DNA from: Martelella mediterranea
Lineage (GTDB): Bacteria > Pseudomonadota > Alphaproteobacteria > Rhizobiales > Rhizobiaceae
DNA: 64,000 bases
NCBI RefSeq assembly: GCF_021021415.1
Contig: NZ_JAINWJ010000005.1
Coordinates: forward strand, 62,001-126,000
Reading direction: 5' to 3'
Part shown: positions 40,154-50,878 of the stretch, piece after piece
Position numbering within the stretch: the first letter of the stretch is position 1
Layout of the letters: every line of letters begins with the position of its first letter
Notes under the pieces: model-generated
What the model was told of the DNA's origin: nothing
The model's database searches: none
The model's input: the letters and a program-made list of their open reading frames with translations, nothing else
Translations under genes and position numbers: made by a program

Positions 40154-40199
40154 TTGACTTTCTCCATTCATGGACCACACTTGTAGTGTTGGTCCATGA
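40154..40199 (+). promoter_or_regulatory. promoter and operator-like palindrome before the GGDEF-EAL gene
   Basis: TTGACT (40154-40159) is followed after 17 bases by ACACTT, a possible weak -10. Across it lies an inverted repeat with ten-base perfect arms, TCATGGACCA (40168-40177) and TGGTCCATGA (40190-40199), extended inward by CACT and AGTG. The position over the -10 suggests a repressor operator. A hairpin in RNA is possible too. No such repeat is seen elsewhere in the window. Confidence 0.5.
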
Positions 40200-40260
40200 T
40201 GACTTTTGCATCCGGATCGGCCAAATATAGAAAATTGAGGGGAGCGCGCGAACCGGGCTG

Positions 40261-42873
40261 ATGCGGCCTTGCAGCCGAGCAAAGCAAGTCCAGCATCTGT
40301 CAAAACCGCCTCCAGCAAGAGGGCAAACGTTGACGGAGGACAGGAGTGAGTTTTGGAGCAAATCCGGAATAGCGGCCGCCGCGATCGAAGGCTCGGCAGT
40401 CGCGATGGCGGTGCTTGACGTCTTCAGTTTCAAGATCCGCGCCGTCAATGACAGCTTCAAGGCGATCGCTCAGGGAAGCGACCTTGTCGGCGCAAATATT
40501 CTCGATTGGGTTCACGGTGACGACCGGCCGGTGCTGCAATCCTTGCTGACCACGGCGGACAAGAACGGCAAACCGCTTTCCCGGGAAATACGGTTCGGCC
40601 CGCGGCACGATGGCCCCAAGCGATGGATGCTGTGTTCCAACACCGTTTTGCCGCTTGAACACAAAGGCAGCAAAACGCTTTCCCTGCTAAGCTGCACGGA
40701 TATCAACGCACAAAAGCTGCGCGAGCTGGAAGCCAACGAACGCGCCCATCGCTGGGACTATGCGCTCGTCAGCTCGGGGCTCGGCGTCTGGGACCATGAT
40801 TACCGGCGCGGCCAGTTCTTCTATTCGCAAACCTGGCTGACGATGCGCGGCTATCCCGGCGGCGGCCCGCAGCCCTTCGGATCGACCGAGGAATGGCTGC
40901 AACTGGTCCACCCCGACGATCGCGACTTCGTTGCCAACGCGATCGAGCGCCAGAAGACCGGCGATCCTCAATACATGAACTTCGAATACCGCGAGCGCCA
41001 TGCGGACGGACACTGGATCTGGATCGAGTGCCGGGGCGATGCGGTATCGAGTTTCTCCGACCACAAACCGGCCCGGATCGTCGGCACGGATCGCGACATC
41101 ACCGACCGCAAGAATGCCGAAATGCTGCTTTCGCGGACCAGACAGCGGCTCGAACTGGCCCTGAGCACGTCTCGCATAGGCGTGTTCGAGTACAATCCGG
41201 CGACGGGCCTGGTGATTGCCGACAAGCGCATCTGCGAGATTTACGGATTTGGGGAAGAGGCCGAAACCTACCACGCCAGCCGTCTCGGCGCGATCACCGC
41301 CCCGGAAGACCTGAATCGCATCAGGACGGCATTGAGTTCGCTGAAACCCGGCGACCCTCCGGTTTCCGACGAGTTCAGGATCAACCGGGAGGACGACGGC
41401 GCCGTGCGTCATGTTCGCGCTCTGATGACCATGCGGATCGATGATGAAGGGCAGCAAAACATTCTGGGCATCAACTGGGACGTGACAGAAGAGGTCCGGC
41501 TGCGCCAGGATCTGATCACCGCGAAGCAGCTCGCCGAAGCCCGCAATTTCGAGCTCGACCGCGCCAAATCCGATATTGAGCAGGCGGCCCTGCACGACTA
41601 TCTGACCAGCCTGCCCAACCGGCGCTTTCTGGACGATGAATTGTCGCGCCGCGTCGAGATGGTGCCGACAACGGCCGGCAAGCTCGCGCTGATGCAGATC
41701 GATATCGATGACTTCAAGGCCGTCAACGACAGCTATGGACATGGCGCCGGCGATGCGGTGCTGCGCCATGCCGCGCAGGTTCTGCTGAGCGTCAGCCGGC
41801 ACAATGATTTCGTCGCGCGCGTGGGCGGCGACGAATTCGCCTTCATCTGCAGCTATGGCAATGGCGCGACCAGTCTGGAACAGGTCGCAAAGCGCATGCT
41901 TCTGGAACTTTCCAAACCGGTCGAATTGGGCGAGCATCGCATCCGCATTGGCGCCTGCGTCGGCATCGTCACCGCGGACGCCTGCGAAGACCTGTCCGCC
42001 GGCAGCCTCATGAAGAACAGCGACCTCGCCCTCAAGCTGGCAAAACAGCAGGGCAAGAACCGGATCGCCTTCTACTCACCCGATCTGAAAAGCGCGGTTG
42101 CCGCCAACCGCACGCCCACCGACCGGCTGATGCAGGCAGTGGAGCAATGCGACTTCATCCCGTTCTACCAGCCGCAGTTTGACGCGAAGACGCTGAGGCT
42201 GACCGGCATCGAGACGCTGGCGCGCTGGCGCCACGCCGATGGCAGTTTCGGCCAGCCTTCGGAATTCATGCCACTGGCGGAAACGCTGAACCTGATGAAC
42301 ATGATCGATACCAGCATCCTCGCCCAGGCGACCAGCGATTTCCGGCGCTGGAGCGATCTCGGGCTCGATCCGCCGGGCATATCGCTCAACCTTTCGCCAC
42401 GCCGTCTGAGCGATCCGGCGCTGGTTTCCGCGCTGGAGGAATTCGAGCTTCCGGCGGGCAAGCTGACCTTCGAGCTCCTGGAATCGATCTTTCTGGACGA
42501 GCCCGACGACATCAGCGCCTACAATCTGAAGCAGCTCAGAAGGCTCGGCATCGGGATCGACGTGGACGATTTCGGCACGGGATATACATCGATCAGCGGC
42601 CTCTTGAAGGTCGCGCCCAACGGTCTCAAGATCGCCCGCGAACTGGTCCTGCCGCTGCCGCACTCGCCCGATCAGCGCGCGATCGTCAAATCGATCATCG
42701 ACATCGCCAAGACGCTGAAGATCAAGGTGATCGCCGAGGGCGTGGAAACCAAACGGCACGCCGAGATCGTGACCAAGCTTGGCTGCGACGTTCTTCAGGG
42801 CTACTGGCTGGGCCGGCCAATGCCGGCCGCCGAGTTCGAGAAGGTGCTGCGCGAGCAAACCGAACTGGTATAG
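40261..42873 (+). CDS. PAS-GGDEF-EAL cyclic-di-GMP signalling protein
   Basis: An 870-residue cytoplasmic protein. It has an N-terminal PAS-like unit (about 40-155), a PAS/PAC unit (about 160-285, WDYALVSSGLGVWDHDY ... RDITDRKNAE), and a third PAS unit (about 290-420). A GGDEF domain follows with intact RVGGDEF (about 520-526), then an EAL domain. The EAL motif reads ETL (651-653) and the usual LKIDR reads LKIAR (789-793), while ESIF, DVDDFGTGY, AEGVET and LGCDVLQGYWLGRP are kept. It probably makes c-di-GMP; hydrolysis may be altered. No membrane helix is seen. The start is uncertain: TTG near 40331 has a better ribosome site. Confidence 0.92.
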   Translation: MRPCSRAKQVQHLSKPPPARGQTLTEDRSEFWSKSGIAAAAIEGSAVAMAVLDVFSFKIRAVNDSFKAIAQGSDLVGANILDWVHGDDRPVLQSLLTTADKNGKPLSREIRFGPRHDGPKRWMLCSNTVLPLEHKGSKTLSLLSCTDINAQKLRELEANERAHRWDYALVSSGLGVWDHDYRRGQFFYSQTWLTMRGYPGGGPQPFGSTEEWLQLVHPDDRDFVANAIERQKTGDPQYMNFEYRERHADGHWIWIECRGDAVSSFSDHKPARIVGTDRDITDRKNAEMLLSRTRQRLELALSTSRIGVFEYNPATGLVIADKRICEIYGFGEEAETYHASRLGAITAPEDLNRIRTALSSLKPGDPPVSDEFRINREDDGAVRHVRALMTMRIDDEGQQNILGINWDVTEEVRLRQDLITAKQLAEARNFELDRAKSDIEQAALHDYLTSLPNRRFLDDELSRRVEMVPTTAGKLALMQIDIDDFKAVNDSYGHGAGDAVLRHAAQVLLSVSRHNDFVARVGGDEFAFICSYGNGATSLEQVAKRMLLELSKPVELGEHRIRIGACVGIVTADACEDLSAGSLMKNSDLALKLAKQQGKNRIAFYSPDLKSAVAANRTPTDRLMQAVEQCDFIPFYQPQFDAKTLRLTGIETLARWRHADGSFGQPSEFMPLAETLNLMNMIDTSILAQATSDFRRWSDLGLDPPGISLNLSPRRLSDPALVSALEEFELPAGKLTFELLESIFLDEPDDISAYNLKQLRRLGIGIDVDDFGTGYTSISGLLKVAPNGLKIARELVLPLPHSPDQRAIVKSIIDIAKTLKIKVIAEGVETKRHAEIVTKLGCDVLQGYWLGRPMPAAEFEKVLREQTELV

Positions 42874-42905
42874 ATCCAGCGGCAGCGTCCGCTTTGAATG
42901 TAAGC

Positions 42906-44558
<1,653 letters not shown>

Positions 44559-44671
44559 TCAAACCGATTCTGCCAGAGCCTTTGCGCAAAAAAGCCCATG
44601 CATCCCCGGTCGATTGTCACAACAATGCCGCATCGCCGACGCTTGCGCGCGACGAGCGGCCCAAAGAAATA

Positions 44672-44691
44672 CCGGCGGGATGGCCCGCCGG
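44672..44691 (-). terminator. rho-independent terminator of secG
   Basis: Perfect eight-base arms (CCGGCGGG and CCCGCCGG) enclose a four-base loop. On the leftward strand they are followed by TATTTCTTT, giving a U-rich tail 25 bases after the secG stop. Confidence 0.8.
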
Positions 44692-44715
44692 CTGATGTCA
44701 GTTCGAGTGCGGCGA

Positions 44716-45147
44716 TCAGTCGCCGGTGGGAACGCCGGTGGCGTTCGAGTTCTGCGCCGGCGTGCTGACGGCCGGAGCCGAAGAACCTTCGCTGCCGCTC
44801 GGAACGCCGCTCTCATTGGGCGCGGCCGGCGTCGTGGTGGTCACGGAACCGCCGAGCTGGTCGAGAATGCCCTGCCCGTCCGTTTCGGCGTTCTGCTCGA
44901 TCCGGTCGAGAATATCCGACGGATTGCCCTGGTAGCGGGCGAGAATGCCGAGACCGAGCGAGGTCACGAAAAACAGCGTTGCGAGAATGGCCGTGGTGCG
45001 CGTCAGCGCATTGGCCGTGCCGCGCGCGGTCATGAAACCGGAACCACCGCCGATGCCGAGCCCGCCGCCTTCAGACCTCTGGATGAGGATCACACCGGCC
45101 AGCGCAACGACGATTATCAGGTGAATTACGATCAATACCGTCTGCAT
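44716..45147 (-). CDS. secG: preprotein translocase subunit SecG
   Basis: A 143-residue inner-membrane subunit of SecYEG. Two helices (about 1-22, 50-70) flank the conserved loop IQRSEGGGLGIGGGSGFMTARGTANALTR. A long Thr/Ser/Pro/Ala-rich disordered tail (about 85-143) extends beyond the core and is typical of alphaproteobacterial SecG. It lies between tpiA and pyrG. Confidence 0.95.
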   Translation of the reverse strand: MQTVLIVIHLIIVVALAGVILIQRSEGGGLGIGGGSGFMTARGTANALTRTTAILATLFFVTSLGLGILARYQGNPSDILDRIEQNAETDGQGILDQLGGSVTTTTPAAPNESGVPSGSEGSSAPAVSTPAQNSNATGVPTGD

Positions 45148-45274
45148 GAATGTCCAATCCGGCCCCGCCTTGAAGGTCCGGGCCCGCTAGAATAACTGGC
45201 GTCTCTCTACATGAGGCCGGCCAGCAATCCAACCCCTTTTTCTGGCCGTTTTCGGCCCGATCCGCCGTCGATTC

Positions 45275-46057
45275 CTACTTTGTCGAGGACAGGATATCCT
45301 CATAGGCCTGATAGATGGCGAGGAAATCGGCCGCTTTCAAGCTGGCGCCGCCGATCAGCGCGCCGTTGACATTGGCGACACTCAGCAGTTCGCGGGCGTT
45401 TGCCGGCTTCACCGAACCGCCATAGAGAAGCCGGATCTTTTCGCCCGCCTCGCCGAAACGCTCGACCAGATCCGCGCGCATGGCGGCGTGGACCTCGGCG
45501 ACCTGTTCCGGGCCCGGCGTCTGACCGGTCCCGATCGCCCAGATCGGCTCATAGGCGATGATCGTGTTTTCGGCGGTGGCGTCGTCCGGCATCGACTGGA
45601 AGAGCTGGGTCTTCAGCACCTCCATCGTCAGCCCGGCGGCGTGCTCCTCGCGGGTCTCGCCAATGCACACGATCGCCGTCAGGCCCTGGTCGTAGGCCGC
45701 GCGCGCCTTGGTGCAGACCGTGCGGTTGGTTTCATGGTGCTCGGCGCGCCGTTCCGAATGGCCGACGATGACATGGGTGGCGAGGCAGTCCTTGATCATC
45801 TCCGCCGAGATATCGCCTGTATGGGCCCCGGAGCGCGCCTTTTCATGGCAGTCCTGACCGCCAATCATGAGGTTTGTGTCCTCCGTCAGCGTGGTCGCGA
45901 CGTAGAGCAGCGTGGCCGGCGGGCAGATCAGCGCGTCGACCTTGTCGGCGAGCCCGCCGCTCACCCCTTCGGCGATGGCCCGGATCTGAGCCAGCGAGTC
46001 GCGGGTGCCGTTCATCTTCCAGTTACCGGCGACCATGGGGCGTATTGCGGCAGTCAT
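45275..46057 (-). CDS. tpiA: triosephosphate isomerase
   Basis: A 260-residue TIM-barrel enzyme interconverting dihydroxyacetone phosphate and glyceraldehyde 3-phosphate. The catalytic Lys is in VAGNWKMNG, the His in VIVGHSERR, and the Glu in [11 protein letters not shown]; the phosphate loop [11 protein letters not shown] is intact. ATG 46057 follows GGGAG, while the upstream in-frame ATG at 46078 has no ribosome site. Confidence 0.97.
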   Translation of the reverse strand: MTAAIRPMVAGNWKMNGTRDSLAQIRAIAEGVSGGLADKVDALICPPATLLYVATTLTEDTNLMIGGQDCHEKARSGAHTGDISAEMIKDCLATHVIVGHSERRAEHHETNRTVCTKARAAYDQGLTAIVCIGETREEHAAGLTMEVLKTQLFQSMPDDATAENTIIAYEPIWAIGTGQTPGPEQVAEVHAAMRADLVERFGEAGEKIRLLYGGSVKPANARELLSVANVNGALIGGASLKAADFLAIYQAYEDILSSTK

Positions 46058-46336
46058 CTTCGTCTTTCTCCCGTTCATTATTTCAAGGCCGGCCCGGCCG
46101 GCAAAGGTTCTCCCTTGTCGTCCGTTTTGCGCGCGCCGTCAAAGGGCGTTTTGCCGCCCGCAGTTTGACAGCAGGCGCAATCACGGCTTTATAAGGCGCA
46201 CCATGCTATCCACACCCTTATAGCGAGAATTTGGCGCGGCATCGCTTCGCGACCAAAACTTTGCCAGAATAGCAGGGTGATTCGCCGCAAAGCGCCGGCA
46301 CCAGCGCAAATCGATCTTTACAGGCTGCCCGACCCT

Positions 46337-48388
46337 ATGGACAACAGCAAAGACCTCTTCGCCGATCTTGGCGGCAGCAAGGCCGAAACCGATACCACGC
46401 CGCCCGAGCGGAAGAGCGCGGCCAAGCCGCGAGCATCCGCCCCCGCCTCCGTGGAAAACGCCGACTACGGCGCATCCTCGATCCGCGTGCTCGAAGGGCT
46501 GGAGCCGGTGCGCATGCGCCCTGGCATGTATATCGGCGGCACCGATGAAAAGGCGCTGCATCATCTGTTTGCGGAAGTCATCGACAACTCCATGGACGAG
46601 GCGGTCGCCGGCCATGCCGATTTCATCGACGTCCATCTCGACGCCGAGGGCTTCCTGACGGTTACCGACAACGGTCGTGGCATTCCGGTGGAAAACCATC
46701 CGCAGGTGCCCGGCAAGTCGACGCTCGAAGTGATCATGACCAAGCTGCATGCCGGCGGTAAGTTCGACGGCAAGGCCTATGAGACCTCCGGCGGCCTGCA
46801 CGGCGTCGGCGTCTCGGTGGTCAATGCGCTGTCCGATGTGCTGGAGGTCGAGATTGCCCGTGACCGGCGGCTCTACCGGCTTTCCTTCTCGCGCGGCGTG
46901 CCGCAGGGCGAACTCGAGGATTGCGGCCCGACCCAGAACCGGCGCGGCACCAAAATCCGCTTCCATCCCGATGCCGAAATCTTCGGGCCGCGCGCGAAAT
47001 TCGATCCGGCCCGCATCTTCCGGATGTCGCGCTCCAAGGCTTACCTGTTCGGCGGCGTGAAAATCCGCTGGTCCTGCGACCCCTCGCTGGTGGAAGGCAA
47101 GGAGGATCTGCCGGAAAAGGCAGAGTTCCATTTCCCCGGCGGGCTGAAGGATTACCTCGCCGCCACCATCGGCAAGGACTTCACCGTCACCCGCGAGATT
47201 TTCGCAGGCAAGAACGAGAAGACCGGCGGCCACGGCGCTGTCGAATGGGCGGTCGCCTGGTATGGCGGCGACCCGAATGTCCATTCCTACTGCAACACCA
47301 TCCCTACGCCCGAGGGCGGCACCCATGAGGCCGGCCTGCGCCAGGCGCTGATGCGCGGGCTGAAGAACTATGCCGAGATGATCGGCAACAAGCGCGGCGC
47401 GCAGATCACCACCGACGATGTGATGATATCGGCCGTCGGCATGCTCTCCGTGTTCATCCGCGAGCCGGAATTCGTCGGCCAGACCAAGGACAGGCTCGCC
47501 ACCGTCGAGGCGCAGAGGATTGTCGAAAACGCACTGCGCGACCCCTTCGACCTTTACCTCTCGGCCAATCCCGCCGAAGCCGAAAAGCTGCTCGACTGGG
47601 TGGTCGAACGCTCCGAGGAGCGGCTGCGCCGGCGCAAGGAGCGCGAGGTCAACCGCAAGACCGCAGTCAAGAAACTGCGCCTGCCCGGCAAGCTCGCCGA
47701 CTGTTCGCAGAACACCGCCGCCGGCGCGGAACTGTTTCTGGTCGAGGGCGATTCGGCTGGCGGCTCCGCCAAGCAGGCGCGCAACCGCGCCAATCAGGCG
47801 ATCCTGCCGCTTCGGGGCAAGATCCTGAACGTGGCGAGCGCCGGGCGCGACAAGTTCACCTCGAACCAGTTGCTCGCCGACCTGATCCAGGCGCTCGGCT
47901 GCGGCACGCGCACCAAATACCGCGAGGAAGACCTGCGCTACGAACGCATCGTGATCATGACCGATGCGGATGTCGACGGCGCGCACATCGCCTCGCTGCT
48001 GATCACCTTCTTCTATACCGAGATGCCGGAGCTGATCCGCCAGGGCCACCTCTATCTGGCGGTGCCCCCGCTCTACAAGCTTTCCCAGGGCGGCAAGACG
48101 GCCTATGCCCGCGACGACGCCCACCGCGAAGAGCTGATGAAGACCATGTTTTCAGGCCGCGGCAAGGTCGAGATCAGCCGCTTCAAGGGGCTTGGGGAAA
48201 TGCTGCCGGCCCAGCTCAAGGAAACCACGATGGACCCGAAGAAGCGCACGATTCTGCGCGTCGACATCGACGACGTCGATTTCGAAGGCACCAAAGCCGC
48301 CGTCGAAGACCTGATGGGCACCAAGGCGGAAGCCCGCTTCCGCTTCATCCAGGAAAACGCGGCGTTTGCGGAAAATCTGGATATCTGA
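46337..48388 (+). CDS. parE: DNA topoisomerase IV subunit B
   Basis: A 683-residue type IIA ATPase subunit that decatenates chromosomes with ParC. It shows the GHKL motifs EVIDNSMDEAVAGHA, VTDNGRGIP and SGGLHGVGVSVVNALS. The TOPRIM domain carries VEGDSAGGSAKQARNR, ILPLRGKILNV and MTDADVDGAHI. The C-terminal SRFKGLGEM is also present. It is of ParE rather than GyrB size, without the long GyrB insertion. ATG 46337 gives the family N terminus; an upstream GTG at 46277 is possible. Confidence 0.93.
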   Translation: MDNSKDLFADLGGSKAETDTTPPERKSAAKPRASAPASVENADYGASSIRVLEGLEPVRMRPGMYIGGTDEKALHHLFAEVIDNSMDEAVAGHADFIDVHLDAEGFLTVTDNGRGIPVENHPQVPGKSTLEVIMTKLHAGGKFDGKAYETSGGLHGVGVSVVNALSDVLEVEIARDRRLYRLSFSRGVPQGELEDCGPTQNRRGTKIRFHPDAEIFGPRAKFDPARIFRMSRSKAYLFGGVKIRWSCDPSLVEGKEDLPEKAEFHFPGGLKDYLAATIGKDFTVTREIFAGKNEKTGGHGAVEWAVAWYGGDPNVHSYCNTIPTPEGGTHEAGLRQALMRGLKNYAEMIGNKRGAQITTDDVMISAVGMLSVFIREPEFVGQTKDRLATVEAQRIVENALRDPFDLYLSANPAEAEKLLDWVVERSEERLRRRKEREVNRKTAVKKLRLPGKLADCSQNTAAGAELFLVEGDSAGGSAKQARNRANQAILPLRGKILNVASAGRDKFTSNQLLADLIQALGCGTRTKYREEDLRYERIVIMTDADVDGAHIASLLITFFYTEMPELIRQGHLYLAVPPLYKLSQGGKTAYARDDAHREELMKTMFSGRGKVEISRFKGLGEMLPAQLKETTMDPKKRTILRVDIDDVDFEGTKAAVEDLMGTKAEARFRFIQENAAFAENLDI

Positions 48389-48502
48389 CGAGGAGCGCCG
48401 GCCCGGAGACGTTCTCACGGGGCCGGTGTCATACACCTGATAACGAGCGAGGGCACTACCTCCATGACGGTCAACTCCCGCCGTCTGAAACGAGGTGCTG
48501 CC

Positions 48503-49642
48503 ATGAAATCCCTGCTTTCCGCCACTGCCCTTATCGCCGTGCTCGCCGCCGGCGCCCATGCCGCCGATATCGGCAAGACAATTGCCGTCGATTGCCCGAT
48601 CAACGACTGCGCCGCCCCCGTCAACCTGATATTCGCCGGTGAATTCGCCATCGATACCGGGACCATGGTCGACGGCGTCGAGTTCGGCGGGATTTCCGGG
48701 ATCGATTACGATGCCGCAACCGGCCGTTACATCGCGATCTCCGACGACCGTTCGCAAAAGGCCCCCGCCCGGTTCTACGAACTCGACATCAAATCCGGTG
48801 CCGACGGTATCCAGGATGTCTCCGTCGTGCGGACCGTTACGCTGAAGGACAAGGACGGATCGCCCTTCGCGGAAAAGACGGTCGACCCGGAGCAGATCCG
48901 CCTGTTCGGCGACAATCTGATCTGGTCCAGCGAGGGCGACGGCAAGGCGATGATCGCGCCGTTCGTGCGCGTCACATCGGCCGACGGCGATTTCGTGCGT
49001 GAATTCGCCCTGCCGGACGGCTTCGCGCCGAGCGAGGATCATGCCACCGGCATCCGCAACAACAATGCCTTCGAGAGCATTGCTGTGCTGCCCGAAGGCG
49101 ACGTGCTGGTGGCCAATGAGGCAGCGCTCTATCAGGACGGCCCCGCCTCATCTCTGACCACGGCGAGCCCCGCCCGGATCGTGCGCTACGATGCCCAAAC
49201 CGGCGAGCCGACGGCGCAGTACATCTACATGATCGACCCGATTCCCCACGCACCGGTCGATGGCGGCGCATGGAACGATAACGGCCTCTCCGACATGATG
49301 CCGCTCGACGACACCCGCCTTCTGGTTTCCGAGCGCAGCTTCGCCGAAAACCGCGGCTTTACCATACGGATCTTCATGATCGATCTCGATGGCGCGACCG
49401 ATGTTTCGGCCATCCCCTCGCTTGCCGAAAGCGACGAGACCATCGTGCCGGTCGCCAAGACCCAGATCCTCGATCTCGGCGCCATCGGCCTTGAGCCGGA
49501 CAATATCGAGGCAATGACGATCGGCCGCGCCGAAGACGGATCGCCGCTCCTGCTGCTGGCCTCCGACAACAATTTCAATGCCGAACAGAAGACCCAGTTC
49601 CTGGCTTTCAGGATCGAAAGCCTGCCCGGTCTGAACCGCTGA
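48503..49642 (+). CDS. exported phytase-like (esterase-like) beta-propeller protein
   Basis: A 379-residue protein with a signal peptide (about 1-20, GAHAAD) and a Phytase-like (PF13449-type) domain. Typical strings are FGGISGIDYDAATGRYIAISDD, DPEQIRLFGDNLIWSSEGD, RNNNAFESIAVLPEGDVLVANE and LEPDNIEAMTIG. Such proteins are periplasmic or secreted and often annotated as esterase-like activity of phytase; the substrate is not known. ATG 48503 is chosen since it starts the signal peptide. A GC-rich hairpin follows. Confidence 0.85.
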   Translation: MKSLLSATALIAVLAAGAHAADIGKTIAVDCPINDCAAPVNLIFAGEFAIDTGTMVDGVEFGGISGIDYDAATGRYIAISDDRSQKAPARFYELDIKSGADGIQDVSVVRTVTLKDKDGSPFAEKTVDPEQIRLFGDNLIWSSEGDGKAMIAPFVRVTSADGDFVREFALPDGFAPSEDHATGIRNNNAFESIAVLPEGDVLVANEAALYQDGPASSLTTASPARIVRYDAQTGEPTAQYIYMIDPIPHAPVDGGAWNDNGLSDMMPLDDTRLLVSERSFAENRGFTIRIFMIDLDGATDVSAIPSLAESDETIVPVAKTQILDLGAIGLEPDNIEAMTIGRAEDGSPLLLLASDNNFNAEQKTQFLAFRIESLPGLNR

Positions 49643-49666
49643 GACGGCGCTGGCCGAATTGATGAG

Positions 49667-49699
49667 GCGGGGCCGCGTCACCGTGAAACGCGGCCCCGC
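49667..49699 (+). terminator. GC-rich hairpin after the phytase-like gene
   Basis: Perfect 12-base arms (GCGGGGCCGCGT and ACGCGGCCCCGC) with a nine-base loop lie 25 bases past the stop. There is no T-tract, so it is a hairpin of possible termination or stabilising role. The rest of the gap to 49899 is AT-rich and contains no gene. Confidence 0.6.
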
Positions 49700-49899
49700 T
49701 CGGGTTGCGAAAAAGCTGGTGTTAAGGTTAATTATATCTTTAATAAACATGGCGTTACGGAAGAAACTCAATCCATGGTAACAACGACTTAAACCAGTTT
49801 CTCCGCAAACACCACGAATGAGCCGGTTTCCGCGCTTGTCGGGCATGGATACGCTCTCTATAGTCTGTGCCTGACAAAAAAGAAAAGCTCTGTGAAACA

Positions 49900-50862
49900 A
49901 TGACTTCGCGCCGAAACTTCATCATCGCCTCTGCCGCCGGTCTGGCCGGCGCGACCGGTCTTGCCAGGGCCGAAACCCGACCGGGAACGATTACCCGCAA
50001 TCTGCCCGGCGTCGCGCTGGAGGCTGAGCCTGTCGGTCGCGATGGCTTTGCGCTGGCGCTCGGCGGCGGCGCGGCCAAGGCCTTCGCCCATATCCCCTAT
50101 CTCCAAAGCCTGGATGAACTCGGCATCAAGCCGAGAGAGATGACCGGCACATCGATGGGTTCTATCATCGGCGCGCTCTACGCCAGCGGTATGAGCGGCG
50201 ACGAAATCCGGGAATATGCCGTCGACTTGCTGACCCAGCGCCAGTCGCTGCTGAAGCGCCTGCTGATCGATACCGGTGAGACCTGGGGCTCGCTGTTCAA
50301 CCTGTTCCGGCCGGCGGTGATCGAGCCGGAGGTGCTGTTTGCGGCGCTTCTTCCGGCAGACCTGCCCGCCGATTTCGCCGGGCTGGAGATACCGCTTGCA
50401 ATCGTCGCGACCGACTTCTACGAACAGAACGAATATGTGATGCGGGACGGTCCGCTGCTGTCGGCGATCGCCGCGTCCTCCGCCCTGCCCGTTCTGCTGA
50501 CGCCGGTCAAACGCGACGGCCGGGTGCTGATCGATGGCGGCTTCGTGAACCCGACGCCCTTCGACCTTCTCGACGCCGACCGCTACATCACCATCGGCAT
50601 CGACGTGACCGGATCGACGATCGAGAATGACGGCAGCATTCCGGGGTCTTTCGAGACCTGGGCCGGGTCGTTTTCGATCACCGAGCACTCGATCGTGGTG
50701 GAAAAACTCAAAAACGCGGCGCCGGACCTTTTCGTGGCGCCGAATGTCGGGCGTTATCAGCCTCTGGATTTCTTCAATATCGAGACGATCCTTTCGACCG
50801 TTGACAAGGATCAGGATGCCTTCAAGCGGCAGATGGAAGAGCTCTCAGAGCAGAACAGATAA
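49900..50862 (+). CDS. Tat-exported patatin-like phospholipase
   Basis: A 320-residue lipid acyl hydrolase. The N terminus TSRRNFIIASAAGLAG is a twin-arginine signal. The patatin catalytic parts are the oxyanion-type loop LALGGGAAKAFAH, the nucleophile elbow GTSMGS, and the catalytic Asp in DGGFVNPTP. The enzyme should act in the periplasm after Tat export, which is unusual since most bacterial patatins are cytosolic or type-III secreted. It ends 17 bases before a membrane hydrolase gene, so both are probably one operon. Confidence 0.88.
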   Translation: MTSRRNFIIASAAGLAGATGLARAETRPGTITRNLPGVALEAEPVGRDGFALALGGGAAKAFAHIPYLQSLDELGIKPREMTGTSMGSIIGALYASGMSGDEIREYAVDLLTQRQSLLKRLLIDTGETWGSLFNLFRPAVIEPEVLFAALLPADLPADFAGLEIPLAIVATDFYEQNEYVMRDGPLLSAIAASSALPVLLTPVKRDGRVLIDGGFVNPTPFDLLDADRYITIGIDVTGSTIENDGSIPGSFETWAGSFSITEHSIVVEKLKNAAPDLFVAPNVGRYQPLDFFNIETILSTVDKDQDAFKRQMEELSEQNR

Positions 50863-50878
50863 GGACGGGTCAGCCGCA

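Noticed and set aside
46181-48124. Leftward open frame of about 650 codons opposite parE
   Set aside because: Antisense to parE, whose GHKL and TOPRIM motifs are complete.
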